From NCBI RefSeq assembly GCF_002736105.1, contig NZ_CP024123.1, forward strand, positions 3,216,001 to 3,280,000: a stretch of DNA of 64,000 nucleotides, read 5' to 3'. This stretch comes from Solibacillus sp. R5-41 (lineage in GTDB: Bacteria; Bacillota; Bacilli; Bacillales_A; Planococcaceae). The first letter of the stretch is position 1, and the number at the start of each line of letters is the position of its first letter. The position numbers and the translations under genes were made by a program. This document shows, one piece after another, positions 17,436 to 25,809 of the stretch. The notes beneath the pieces are model-generated. The model saw only the letters and a program-made list of their open reading frames with translations. It had not been told where the DNA came from and searched no databases.

Positions 17436-18420
17436 CTTTATTTTCCTTTCTAGTGGACTCCCTTAAAATTAATTGAGGGGCAATTTTTATATGCTCTATA
17501 ATATTTTCTTTCCCCTCAATTTGCATAATCAATTTTTCCGCTGCGAGTTCGCCCATTTCATAAATGTTTTGCGCAATTGTCGTTAAACTAGGCGATGTCA
17601 CCTCTCCTAGTGAAACCCCATCAAATCCAACTACTTGAAGATTATTTGGAATTTCATATTGAAGCGTTCTTGCAGCTTTAATTGCAGCAACACCATCCGT
17701 ATCACTGCAGGCAAAAATACCATCAATTGTTTCACTCATTTGTAACGCTTTCAACACAATATCGTATGTTTTTTTGTAATTAAAAAAAGATGGAATTACC
17801 TTTACCGTAATGTGTTCGAATTGATTTGAATAACTTAAAAAACCAGCAATACGTTCAAGTGATGAGTTTATATTTTCTGGCCCGCCTAAAATTAAAATAT
17901 TTTGGCAACCTTTTGAAATCAATGTTTCCGCAGCTAATTTCCCCCCAACATCATTATCAGTTGTAACAATGGGAAATGGAATATTTTGTACACGGTCTAA
18001 TCCCACAATCGGAATATTCAATTTTTCATATTCAGAGCTTTCCAATAAATTCGTCGTAATAATAAGCCCTGCGACATATTTTTGGAGCAATTTTTCAACA
18101 TAAGCTCTTTCCTTTTTCGCATCATTATCAGTATTGCATAAGATGACCGTATATCCTTTTTCAATACAAACATCCTCTATTGCTCTTGCTAATTCAGGGA
18201 AAAAGGGGTTTGTAATATCTGGTAATATAAGTCCGATTGTATTGTCTTGTTTTGTCGATAAGGAGCGTGCAATTAAATTCGGTTTATAATCCAGCTGATT
18301 AATTGCATCTTTTATTTTTTGCTTGGATTTTTCGCTAACATAGCCTTTATCGTTTATATACCGCGATACAGTTGCGACAGAAACCCCTGCTAAATTTGCA
18401 ACATCTTTTATATTTGACAT
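17416..18420 (-). CDS. LacI family transcriptional regulator
   Basis: A 334-residue LacI/GalR regulator. Helix-turn-helix KDVANLAGVSVATVSRYIN at residues 5-23, hinge helix region LDYKPNLIARSLSTK about 43-57, then a periplasmic-binding-protein-like ligand domain most like RbsR/CcpA types. It probably binds the two 16-bp palindromes at 18453-18468 (its own promoter) and 16486-16501 (the AtuA operon). The effector is likely ribose or the imported compound. It is cotranscribed with the ribokinase (20-base overlap). Confidence 0.93.
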   Translation of the reverse strand: MSNIKDVANLAGVSVATVSRYINDKGYVSEKSKQKIKDAINQLDYKPNLIARSLSTKQDNTIGLILPDITNPFFPELARAIEDVCIEKGYTVILCNTDNDAKKERAYVEKLLQKYVAGLIITTNLLESSEYEKLNIPIVGLDRVQNIPFPIVTTDNDVGGKLAAETLISKGCQNILILGGPENINSSLERIAGFLSYSNQFEHITVKVIPSFFNYKKTYDIVLKALQMSETIDGIFACSDTDGVAAIKAARTLQYEIPNNLQVVGFDGVSLGEVTSPSLTTIAQNIYEMGELAAEKLIMQIEGKENIIEHIKIAPQLILRESTRKENKDDYGNR

Positions 18421-18452
18421 TTTTTCTCCCTTCTTAAAAAATTCTTTCTCAC

Positions 18453-18468
18453 ATGTAATCGGTTACAT
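18453..18468. promoter_or_regulatory. LacI-type operator O2
   Basis: ATGTAATCGGTTACAT differs at one base from operator O1. It starts 2 bases downstream of the -10 of the lacI promoter and so covers the likely transcription start, which predicts autoregulation. Confidence 0.8.
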
Positions 18469-18470
18469 AA

Positions 18471-18499
18471 ATTTTGCAACTTTTCCCTTTCCATGTCAA
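18471..18499 (-). promoter_or_regulatory. Promoter of lacI-rbsK
   Basis: The minus strand has a perfect -35 TTGACA, 17 bases, CAAAAT. It lies about 50 bases before the lacI start and directly beside operator O2. The rest of the 328-base gap (18500-18692) is AT-rich and I see no gene in it. Confidence 0.65.
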
Positions 18500-18692
18500 C
18501 GAATATTTTCATTCTTCTTACATATTAATCAATTTAGTTTATTGGTAATATTCAAAAATATTGACCAAATTAAAAAAAATCTTTTTTCAAAATAGCCGAT
18601 GACTCATTCCTTCAAATAATTTTCAAATAACTGTTAAACGATTATAAGAATAAAATGTAGATTTGCTTGCAATTCATTCAAAATGCAGAAAA

Positions 18693-18728
18693 AAAACGCC
18701 CATTTCGCTTACATGCAAAATGGACGTT
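18693..18728 (-). terminator. Terminator of the small membrane protein gene
   Basis: The minus strand reads ACGTCCATTT, a loop, AAATGGGCGT and eight T, with one mismatch in the stem. It lies 20 bases after the stop at 18749. Confidence 0.8.
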
Positions 18729-18748
18729 GTATATGTTGTCTGTCTTTA

Positions 18749-19186
18749 TTATTTTAACTTTTTAAATTTAAAATTTTCCACGGAATCTTTTTCTTCTCGA
18801 TAAAAGATTTCTTCAAAAATCACCGTTAATAGGAACGCGTTTAAGAAAGGAATGACAAAATACAGGGGCATTCCTCCTAAATCATACTGCATGAGAGAGC
18901 GCGCAAACACTTCCACAAACCCGATTTGCGTGAAGTAAAAAATCATCCCAATCCCAACTTGCCAAATAGGTCGTTTGTCTTTACGCTTTTCGAACCATAG
19001 TACTTTTTTAAACGAATTTCGAACATCTTCTGCAATGATAAAGCCAGCAAATAATATAACAATAAATAGGACAGGTATATGAAAAATAGACGCATTGATC
19101 CAAGTGAAGCTCGTGCCCTGGAATAATGCTGTTACGGAAGTTGCAATAATGAACGCTAGCAATGTATTTTGAATCCATTTACTCAA
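18749..19186 (-). CDS. Small integral membrane protein, unknown function
   Basis: A protein of about 145 residues that I do not recognise. Four hydrophobic segments are visible (about residues 8-25, 33-50, 78-97 and 107-124), with a charged loop EDVRNSFKKVLWFEKRKDKRP between the second and third and a Lys/Glu-rich tail. The start is uncertain: GTG at 19192 is only 3 bases from GGAG, while TTG at 19186 is 9 bases away and is preferred. It is monocistronic with its own terminator, between the lacI promoter region and the hflC terminator. Confidence 0.6.
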   Translation of the reverse strand: MSKWIQNTLLAFIIATSVTALFQGTSFTWINASIFHIPVLFIVILFAGFIIAEDVRNSFKKVLWFEKRKDKRPIWQVGIGMIFYFTQIGFVEVFARSLMQYDLGGMPLYFVIPFLNAFLLTVIFEEIFYREEKDSVENFKFKKLK

Positions 19187-19311
19187 ATGCACTCACTCCT
19201 TTTTCTAGTTTCATAAACTATTATAACAAAAAAAATATTATTTTAAAGTAATATACTTTCACTCTACTAAATGAATGCTGTATTAGAATAGGAATTTCCG
19301 TACACATATAA

Positions 19312-19360
19312 GAAAAAACACCATTAAATGACGTTTAAAAACGTCATTTAATGGTGTTTC
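19312..19360 (-). terminator. Terminator of hflKC
   Basis: A long perfect hairpin, arms AACACCATTAAATGACGTTT and its complement, followed on the minus strand by TTTTTTC. It begins just after the hflC stop. Confidence 0.9.
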
Positions 19361-19364
19361 GATT

Positions 19365-20417
19365 TCATTTTAAAGACCCAGATAATAATCTCGCATATGG
19401 TGAGTCGGATGGAATGATAATCATCGTTTCCTCATTAATTGTTTTCTTATACGACTCTAACGTGCGGAATAAGCTATAAAACTCAGGGTCCTTAGAATAA
19501 GCATTGTTATAAATTTGTGCCGCTTGTGATTCACCTTCAGCCTGAATAAGTGCTGCTTCTTTTTTCGCTGTTGCCAACATCACTTGCACTTCTTGATCCG
19601 TGATCGCTTCCTTACGACGTTTTTCCGCGTCCCCCTCAGATAAATACTTTTGGGCGATCGATTGACGCTCAGAAACCATACGCGTATATACAGACTGCTC
19701 GTTTTCTGCTGGTAAATCCGTTCGACGAATACGCACATCCAACACTTCAATCCCAAAATTTGCATCCGCAATCAATTCATTCACACGCTCTGTCACTCGG
19801 TCATTAATATTCCCGCGATCTGATTTATTTTCGTTTATAATATCATCATAATCCGTTTGACCAAATTCAGTACGTAATGCAGAATAAATAAATTCCTCCA
19901 TACGGTTTTCTGCATTTAACAGTTGACCTGCATTGGAAATCAATGCCTTTGGATCCGTCACACGCCAAACCGTATAATTATCAATAATAATACGTTTTTT
20001 ATCTTTCGTACTAATTTCTTCTTCTGTCATATCATGTGTCATTAAGTTCCGAGGTAATGTTGTCACACTTTGAATGAATGGAATTTTCATATGAAGCCCA
20101 GGTTCTTTTTCATATTTCATGACTTCCCCAAACTGACGAACAACTTTAAATTCATTTTCTTTTACAACATATAAATTCGCTAATACAGTGACAAGTGCAG
20201 CAAATACAACCGTCACAACAATTGTGGATGCTAGCCATTGGCGAACATTAACTGGTTTTTTATTCTTTTTAATCGGAGTTGGACCGCTAGAATTATTTGA
20301 CTCTTTTTGCTCGTCAGGAGTCACGTCTTTCACAGCTTTCGACGATTTATTATTGCCAAATAATTTTTTCACAAACTTTTCTAAGTCGCCATCAAAATTA
20401 TTTTTATTATTGCTCAT
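19365..20417 (-). CDS. hflC: Protease modulator HflC (SPFH/band 7 family)
   Basis: A 350-residue membrane-anchored SPFH protein. A long cytoplasmic N-terminal tail (about 60 residues, rich in Asn and Lys) precedes one membrane segment (about 66-86), then the band 7 domain with VVRQFGEVMKYEKEPGLHMKIPF and the downstream coiled-coil with AEGESQAAQIYNNAYSKDPEFYSLFRTLESYK, the HflC/stomatin signature. HflKC complexes bind FtsH and modulate membrane proteolysis. The stop of hflK and this start share a base (TGATG), so translation is coupled. The N-terminal tail is longer than in E. coli HflC. Confidence 0.92.
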   Translation of the reverse strand: MSNNKNNFDGDLEKFVKKLFGNNKSSKAVKDVTPDEQKESNNSSGPTPIKKNKKPVNVRQWLASTIVVTVVFAALVTVLANLYVVKENEFKVVRQFGEVMKYEKEPGLHMKIPFIQSVTTLPRNLMTHDMTEEEISTKDKKRIIIDNYTVWRVTDPKALISNAGQLLNAENRMEEFIYSALRTEFGQTDYDDIINENKSDRGNINDRVTERVNELIADANFGIEVLDVRIRRTDLPAENEQSVYTRMVSERQSIAQKYLSEGDAEKRRKEAITDQEVQVMLATAKKEAALIQAEGESQAAQIYNNAYSKDPEFYSLFRTLESYKKTINEETMIIIPSDSPYARLLSGSLK

Positions 20418-21382
20418 CAGTTTGAACTCCCTTCTGTTGGTTTTTCAGCAGATGGTGTTTTTTGAACCGGCTGGATCGGTAAATACTTCATCGTCCCATT
20501 CGCATCATCATTCATAATGTATATTTGAGCATTCGGTAATACCGCTTCCAACGTCTCAAGTACTAAACGGTCACGAGTAATTTCTTTATTTAATCGGTAC
20601 TGTTCGAATAATTTATTAAAGATCGCAACCTCACCATTTGCTTGTTCAATACGAGCTGTTTTTTCACCATTTGCTTTTGAAATAATCGCATCTATTTCCC
20701 CTTCTGCTTCACTTTTACGCTGATTTCGGTACTTTTCTGCCTCATTAATTTTCGTATTTTTCGTTTCACGGGCATCGGTTACGTCTGTAAATGCTGCTCG
20801 AACATCTTCATTTGGAACATCAACATCTTGAAGTTTTACCCCCATAATGCCAATGCCAATATCATATTTTTCAACAAGTGAAACGAGTATATCACGCGTT
20901 TTCGCTTCAATATCTGCTTTTCCATCTGTTAGAGCGGCATCAATTGTTGAGCTACCAATAACGGATCTTATTGCGCTCGATGTCGCACTATGTAAAATCA
21001 TTTTCGGATCTTGTGAATTAAATAAATATTTCTTTGGATCAACGATGCGCCATTGTACGACTAAATCCGTCAATACGATATACTCATCACCAGTAATCAT
21101 TTTTGTTTCTTTATCAAATGTGTCTAATGTACCATCTGCCTTTTGTTTATAGCCAAACTGTAAACTGTATGTTTCCTTCGATAACACCTCTACCTTTTGA
21201 ATCGGCCAAGGGAGCTTAAAATGTAATCCTGAATCTTGAACCGTTTCATCTGCCTGACCAAAAGTTATAACAACCGCTTGCTCAGATTCATCAACGGTAT
21301 ACCAAGACGTCGTTACAGCAAGAAGTGCAATAAGAGCGAAAAGACTAAGACCAATAAATAATAACGTACGTTTTACACCCAT
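20417..21382 (-). CDS. hflK: FtsH protease activity modulator HflK (SPFH/band 7 family)
   Basis: A 321-residue partner of HflC. One membrane helix near the N-terminus (about residues 7-25), then the band 7 domain with TFGQADETVQDSGLHFKLPWPIQKVE and the Ala/Glu-rich coiled-coil region, and a C-terminal low-complexity tail. The start at 21382 (MGVKRTLL) has GGAGG 9 bases upstream; the earlier ATG is part of that site. E. coli HflK has a long Gly-rich N-terminus that is absent here. Confidence 0.9.
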   Translation of the reverse strand: MGVKRTLLFIGLSLFALIALLAVTTSWYTVDESEQAVVITFGQADETVQDSGLHFKLPWPIQKVEVLSKETYSLQFGYKQKADGTLDTFDKETKMITGDEYIVLTDLVVQWRIVDPKKYLFNSQDPKMILHSATSSAIRSVIGSSTIDAALTDGKADIEAKTRDILVSLVEKYDIGIGIMGVKLQDVDVPNEDVRAAFTDVTDARETKNTKINEAEKYRNQRKSEAEGEIDAIISKANGEKTARIEQANGEVAIFNKLFEQYRLNKEITRDRLVLETLEAVLPNAQIYIMNDDANGTMKYLPIQPVQKTPSAEKPTEGSSN

Positions 21383-21487
21383 AGCAAAAAACCTCCTATC
21401 CAATTTTTCTATTCTATACCATTTACGGATAAAAGTTTAATTAGTTTCATTTTTATAGAAAATTATTATATTAGTGAAGTAATGACA

Positions 21488-21538
21488 AAACAAAACACAG
21501 CCATCCATTAATAATAGGACAGGCTGTGTTTTGTTTTG
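21488..21538 (-). terminator. Hairpin terminator between phoR and hflK
   Basis: Arms AAAACAAAACACAGCC and GGCTGTGTTTTGTTTT form a long stem with an AT-rich loop. It lies 190 bases downstream of phoR and 105 bases upstream of hflK. There is no clean run of T on the minus strand, so termination efficiency is uncertain. Confidence 0.55.
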
Positions 21539-21547
21539 GGGTGAGTT

Positions 21548-21640
21548 CAATTACGCATTGGCTAATTTTCGTCCAGATTTTTTCCGATTTCACTCGAAAA
21601 GCTTCCCTTAAAAATCTGTGAAATCCGCCAGGGCATTTGC
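21548..21640. repeat. Dispersed intergenic repeat R2, degenerate copy e
   Basis: The sequence CAATTACGCATTGGCTAATT followed by CGTCCAGATTTTTT and AAAAATCTGTGAAATCCGCC corresponds to the palindrome plus CAGATTTT...AAAATCTGTGACATCCGCC core of the better copies at 35391-35526 and 63808-63910. The palindrome has lost its symmetry. It sits in the 343-base gap between phoR and hflK, which holds no gene. Confidence 0.6.
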
Positions 21641-21725
21641 TATATTTGAAACGGGGGTTTCTAAATATAACTTTAACACCATAATATAAAGTACATATAA
21701 ACGATTTGTAAAGACATTGTTAAGT

Positions 21726-23264
21726 TTACTGAGAAAGCGGCAAATAAACTTTCATGCTCGTGCCACATCCTACTTCACTCGTTACATGGATTTTCCCTTG
21801 ATGAGCTTCAATTAAATGTTTTACGATCGATAAACCTAATCCCGTGCCACCAGAATTTCGACTACGCGCTCGGTCTACTCGATAAAATCGTTCAAAAATG
21901 CGTGGTATTTCTGCCTTTTCAATACCAATCCCTTGATCCTTCACTTCAAATATTCCATATTGCTCATTTGTACTAATTCGTAATGTGACTGTCGTTTCCT
22001 CTTTTGAATAAGCGATTGCATTATTAATTAAATTTGTAAAAATTTGAATCAATCGATTCGCATCCCCTAAAATCATAGCATCTTGTTCAATTTCCACTTC
22101 AAACTGCATATTTTTACTTTCTAGCTGTGCGCTCGTAATATCCACTACACGAATTAAAATATCTTGTACACGAGTTGGCAAAGCATTTACTGTAAAGCCA
22201 TGCTGTTCAATTTTGGATAGTTCCAATAAATCATTTACAAGCACTTGGATGCGATTACTTTCCTCATTAATGATTCCTAAAAATGACAGCAACATTTGCT
22301 CATCTTTAAAGGCACCATCGAGTAGCGTTTCCGCAAAGCCTTTAATCGACGTAATCGGTGTACGCAGTTCATGTGATACATTAGCAACGAAATCTTTTCG
22401 AATTTGCTCTAAACGAATCAGTTCGCTTATATCATGCATAACAATTACTACACCTAACCACCGCCCATGCTCCCCTACAACAGGTGCACCATATACTTGT
22501 TCAATATACAATTCTTGCCCAATTTCCATTTGCAACTGTTGGCGATACGGCATTTCTGTTAAAAATACATGATCAATAAATTCTTCCAACGCTGTTGGCA
22601 TACCAAGGTTTAAAAAGTTTTTCCCAATCAATTGATTTTTATCTAATTCAAAATGTGTTTGAAACTTTCGATTGACTATTGAAACATTCCCCTCGCGATC
22701 AATCATCATAAGGGCACTTCCCATATTTTCAATTAATGTTTTCAAACGTTCTTCTTCAATCATTCTCGATTTTGTAATATCTTGTAAATTTCTTGCTAAT
22801 AAATTTATTGAATTTCGCAGCTCTATTACCGTTTTTGGTCCATTCGCAAATGCTCTCGCACGATAATTCCCTTTCGATAATTCCATCGCGGTTCTCGTAA
22901 TATTAATAATTGGATGAATGAAATTATTGGCTACACGCAGCGATATCGTCACCATTAATACAAATGAAATAAGCATGATTACGCCGAGAAATACGTAAAG
23001 TCGTTTATGGATTGAGTAGAATTCTTCGGCATACTTATCAATTTCATACGTTTCTAGCAACGCTTCTTTTTCAGCAGGAGTGAGCTGTATTTTCTGTTCA
23101 TTTAATACTTGCTCTAGTTGTTGTTGATTCAAGCTTGTTGCTATTTCTACATAATCCTGGGCAAAGAAAGGAAAAAGCTGCCCTAAGAATAATATTAGAA
23201 CAGCTAAAATGGATCCAAAAACAAAAATCAACGTATGGAATAAGCGATTTGTCATTGCATTCAT
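21726..23264 (-). CDS. phoR: Sensor histidine kinase PhoR
   Basis: A 512-residue membrane sensor kinase. Two membrane segments (about residues 9-30 and 88-107) flank a short extracytoplasmic region of roughly 55 residues. HAMP, PAS (about 165-265) and the histidine kinase core follow: H box VANVSHELRTPITSIKGFAETLLDG, N box NRLIQIFTNLINNAI, G1 DQGIGI, F box and G2 GGTGLGLSI. It phosphorylates PhoP on phosphate starvation. The phoP stop and phoR start overlap (TAATG). The small sensing loop is shorter than in B. subtilis PhoR, where the extracytoplasmic part is larger. Confidence 0.92.
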   Translation of the reverse strand: MNAMTNRLFHTLIFVFGSILAVLILFLGQLFPFFAQDYVEIATSLNQQQLEQVLNEQKIQLTPAEKEALLETYEIDKYAEEFYSIHKRLYVFLGVIMLISFVLMVTISLRVANNFIHPIINITRTAMELSKGNYRARAFANGPKTVIELRNSINLLARNLQDITKSRMIEEERLKTLIENMGSALMMIDREGNVSIVNRKFQTHFELDKNQLIGKNFLNLGMPTALEEFIDHVFLTEMPYRQQLQMEIGQELYIEQVYGAPVVGEHGRWLGVVIVMHDISELIRLEQIRKDFVANVSHELRTPITSIKGFAETLLDGAFKDEQMLLSFLGIINEESNRIQVLVNDLLELSKIEQHGFTVNALPTRVQDILIRVVDITSAQLESKNMQFEVEIEQDAMILGDANRLIQIFTNLINNAIAYSKEETTVTLRISTNEQYGIFEVKDQGIGIEKAEIPRIFERFYRVDRARSRNSGGTGLGLSIVKHLIEAHQGKIHVTSEVGCGTSMKVYLPLSQ

Positions 23265-23974
23265 TATTTTTTAGGCTCCTCAAACTTATAGCCCAATCCT
23301 CGTATTGTTTTAATATAAATCGGTTTTCGACTATTTTCTTCAATTTTATCTCGTAAATGGCTAATATGTACATCAACGATTCGGGTATCTCCCGCAAAAT
23401 CATAGTTCCAAACGGCACTTAGTAGCTGATCGCGTGTTAATACTCGATTTTTATTTTCAAGTAAATAAACTAAAAGCTCAAATTCCTTTGGCGTAAATTC
23501 CAAAGATTCTTCATTAATAAATGCCTCAAAGCGCTCTGGATACACTTGTAGTTTCCCATATGAATAAACAACCTCACCTGGTTCGATTACTTCTTCTACA
23601 ATTGGACCTGAAAAGCGTCGTAATACGGCCTTCACACGCGCAATGACTTCTCTTGGGCTAAATGGTTTAGTCATATAATCATCTGCACCTAGCTCAAGAC
23701 CAAGCACTTTATCAAATTCATCATCCCTTGCTGTAAGCATGATGATTGGAATATTAATACGCAACCTGCGAAGTTCTTTACATACTTCCACGCCATCTAA
23801 TTTAGGTAACATTAAATCGAGCAGCAATAAATCCGGTAACTGCTTAACAGCAATATCTAAACCTGTTTGTCCATCATGTGCAAGCAGTACCTCAAAGCCA
23901 CCTTGTTCTAAGTTATATTTTAATAACGTTGCAATTGATAATTCATCTTCTACTACTAAAATTGTTTTTACCAT
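23264..23974 (-). CDS. phoP: Response regulator PhoP (OmpR family)
   Basis: A 236-residue response regulator. The receiver domain has the acidic pair VVEDE (residues 7-11), the phospho-acceptor Asp in LLLDLML near residue 53, T in MLTARDD and K in YMTKPF. The C-terminal winged helix has TPKEFELLVYLLENKNRVLTRDQLL and the DNA-reading RIVDVHISHLRDKIE. Position next to mdh, and phoR downstream, match the phosphate-starvation regulator of B. subtilis. Confidence 0.94.
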   Translation of the reverse strand: MVKTILVVEDELSIATLLKYNLEQGGFEVLLAHDGQTGLDIAVKQLPDLLLLDLMLPKLDGVEVCKELRRLRINIPIIMLTARDDEFDKVLGLELGADDYMTKPFSPREVIARVKAVLRRFSGPIVEEVIEPGEVVYSYGKLQVYPERFEAFINEESLEFTPKEFELLVYLLENKNRVLTRDQLLSAVWNYDFAGDTRIVDVHISHLRDKIEENSRKPIYIKTIRGLGYKFEEPKK

Positions 23975-24068
23975 TGTTCGCTTCCTCCAAAATCAATTTG
24001 AAACCCCCACCTCAAATCGATATTTTCCATTAGTATGGTGGTGAAACTTTCAAAATCCCTTCAACAAC

Positions 24069-24464
24069 CTATTGTTTCTGTGTATTATAGCCTCGCACAC
24101 TGATTTCAACCATATTTTTCGCCTCATCAATTTGTTCCATTTGTAATGTGAATTCAATCGTTTCGTAATGAAAAACGGGCAGTGAATAGATTAAATGTTG
24201 CTCTAAAATATTTGAACCCGGTCCTGGCATATGCTTGGAAATAGCTGAAGTGATAATTCCATTTAACATAATCGTCGGTACGATTGGTTTGCCAAATGGT
24301 GTGTCTGCTGCATAATCATGCTGGATATACAATGGATTACTGTCATTTGTTAAACCTAGGTATAATAATAAATCCTTATCCTCTATCGTTTCTGTAATGT
24401 GTAATCGTTCGCCAATTTCCATTTCATCAATTTTCCTGCCTAATTTTCCATTCGGTTTCAACAA
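24069..24464 (-). CDS. MaoC-like hot-dog domain protein
   Basis: A 131-residue single hot-dog domain like MaoC/(R)-enoyl-CoA hydratases. The hydratase motif region reads YLGLTNDSNPLYIQHDYAADTPFGKPIVP: the Asp and Asn-Pro are kept, but the usual catalytic His of the D-x(4)-H motif (NPIH) is Tyr. Enoyl-CoA hydratase activity is therefore doubtful; a binding, thioesterase or structural role is possible. It starts with TTG at 24464 (a second TTG follows) preceded by AAGGGG. It lies between mdh and phoP, a position without an equivalent in B. subtilis. Confidence 0.75.
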   Translation of the reverse strand: MLKPNGKLGRKIDEMEIGERLHITETIEDKDLLLYLGLTNDSNPLYIQHDYAADTPFGKPIVPTIMLNGIITSAISKHMPGPGSNILEQHLIYSLPVFHYETIEFTLQMEQIDEAKNMVEISVRGYNTQKQ

Positions 24465-24576
24465 ATATGCGCAACCCCTTCATTTTGAGATTACTTTCAT
24501 AGTATCAACTTTTACCACAAAGTACAAATACAGGTGTAATGAATTTTTATTTTTATTTAATAATCAAAATTTCATA

Positions 24577-24612
24577 CAAAAATCCCAAGCGAGAAGTCTC
24601 TTCCTGCTTGGG
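24577..24612 (-). terminator. Terminator of mdh
   Basis: The minus strand reads CCCAAGCAGGAAGAGA, loop, GCTTGGG, then ATTTTTG. It lies 10 bases after the mdh stop. Confidence 0.75.
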
Positions 24613-24622
24613 TCATTCAAAA

Positions 24623-25561
24623 TTATAATAATGCGTCCATTATTTCCTTAACTGCTTGTGCAGAATCGTCTAATGCAGCTTTTTCTTTTTCGGTTAACTC
24701 TAATTCAAAGATTTTTTCGATACCATTGGCACCTAAAAGCGTCGGAACGCCTAAATAAATTCCTTCATAACCAAATTCGCCTTCTAAATAGGCAATTGAC
24801 GGTAAAATACGCTTTTGATCTTTTAAAATTGCTTCGGTCATTTCAACCATTGCAGCCGCTGGAGCATAGTAGGCCGAACCATTCCCTAATAGGTTAACGA
24901 TTTCTCCACCACCAACACGCGTACGTTGAACAATTTCTTCTAATCGTTGGGCTGGAATGAGTGTTTCTAGTGGAATTCCACCTGCAAATGAATAACGAGT
25001 TAGCGGAACCATCGTGTCCCCGTGACCGCCTAATACAAAGCCGGTAATATCCTTTACCGAAATATTGAGCTCTTCTGCAATAAAAGCTCGGAAACGCGCT
25101 GTATCGAGCACACCTGATTGTCCGATGACACGGTTTTTAGGGAACCCTGTTTCTTTAAATACAGTATAAGTCATCGCATCCACTGGATTTGTTAATACAA
25201 TAATTGTCGCATTTGGAGAGAACTTCGCTATTTGCTTAGCCACGGACTTCATGACGCCTTGATTGATTTGTACTAAATCATCACGACTCATACCTGGTTT
25301 ACGTGCTACACCAGCCGTGATTAAAACAACGTCTGAATCCGCTGTATCTTCATAATTTGAAGTTCCTTTTACATAAGAGTCGAAGCCTTGTACAGGTGCA
25401 GCTTCCCACATATCAAGTGCCTTACCTTTAGTTGGATTTTCTACTTCTGGAATATCTACTAAAACAACATCACCTAACTCTTTTTGTGCTACTAAAAACG
25501 CAGCAGTCGCACCAGTAAAGCCACCGCCAATTACAGAGATTTTTTTACGATTCAATGACAT
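24623..25561 (-). CDS. mdh: Malate dehydrogenase
   Basis: A 312-residue NAD-dependent malate dehydrogenase of the LDH-like type found in Bacillus. [15 protein letters not shown] is the dinucleotide fold, VLVDIP carries the Asp that selects [14 protein letters not shown] has the substrate arginines and the loop, and [12 protein letters not shown] has the catalytic His. The start at 25561 has AGGAG 10 bases upstream; an ATG seven codons earlier overlaps it. It follows icd, with citZ first, as in B. subtilis. Confidence 0.96.
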   Translation of the reverse strand: MSLNRKKISVIGGGFTGATAAFLVAQKELGDVVLVDIPEVENPTKGKALDMWEAAPVQGFDSYVKGTSNYEDTADSDVVLITAGVARKPGMSRDDLVQINQGVMKSVAKQIAKFSPNATIIVLTNPVDAMTYTVFKETGFPKNRVIGQSGVLDTARFRAFIAEELNISVKDITGFVLGGHGDTMVPLTRYSFAGGIPLETLIPAQRLEEIVQRTRVGGGEIVNLLGNGSAYYAPAAAMVEMTEAILKDQKRILPSIAYLEGEFGYEGIYLGVPTLLGANGIEKIFELELTEKEKAALDDSAQAVKEIMDALL

Positions 25562-25644
25562 GTCCAATCCACTCCTCTTCATTTATTTTACAATCTTTCT
25601 TAATTACACACAACCAGCACAACAAATATATGCTTTTTATCGAC

Positions 25645-25679
25645 AAAAAAGGGAGAAAACTAAAAGCTTCTCCCTTTTC
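25645..25679 (-). terminator. Terminator of citZ-icd
   Basis: The minus strand reads AAAAGGGAGAAG, loop, TTCTCCCTTTTTTG. It lies about 130 bases past the icd stop, in the icd-mdh gap. mdh then needs its own promoter between here and 25583, although read-through is possible. Confidence 0.75.
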
Positions 25680-25809
25680 TAACTACACTATTTATTTTGA
25701 AACGTATTGAACGCAATGTCAATATTTACCCAAACATAGATTTATTAAATTATTTGACAACAAACAATTTGTGTAATATTTCACATGAATGGGTAAAGTT
25801 GTTTACAAA

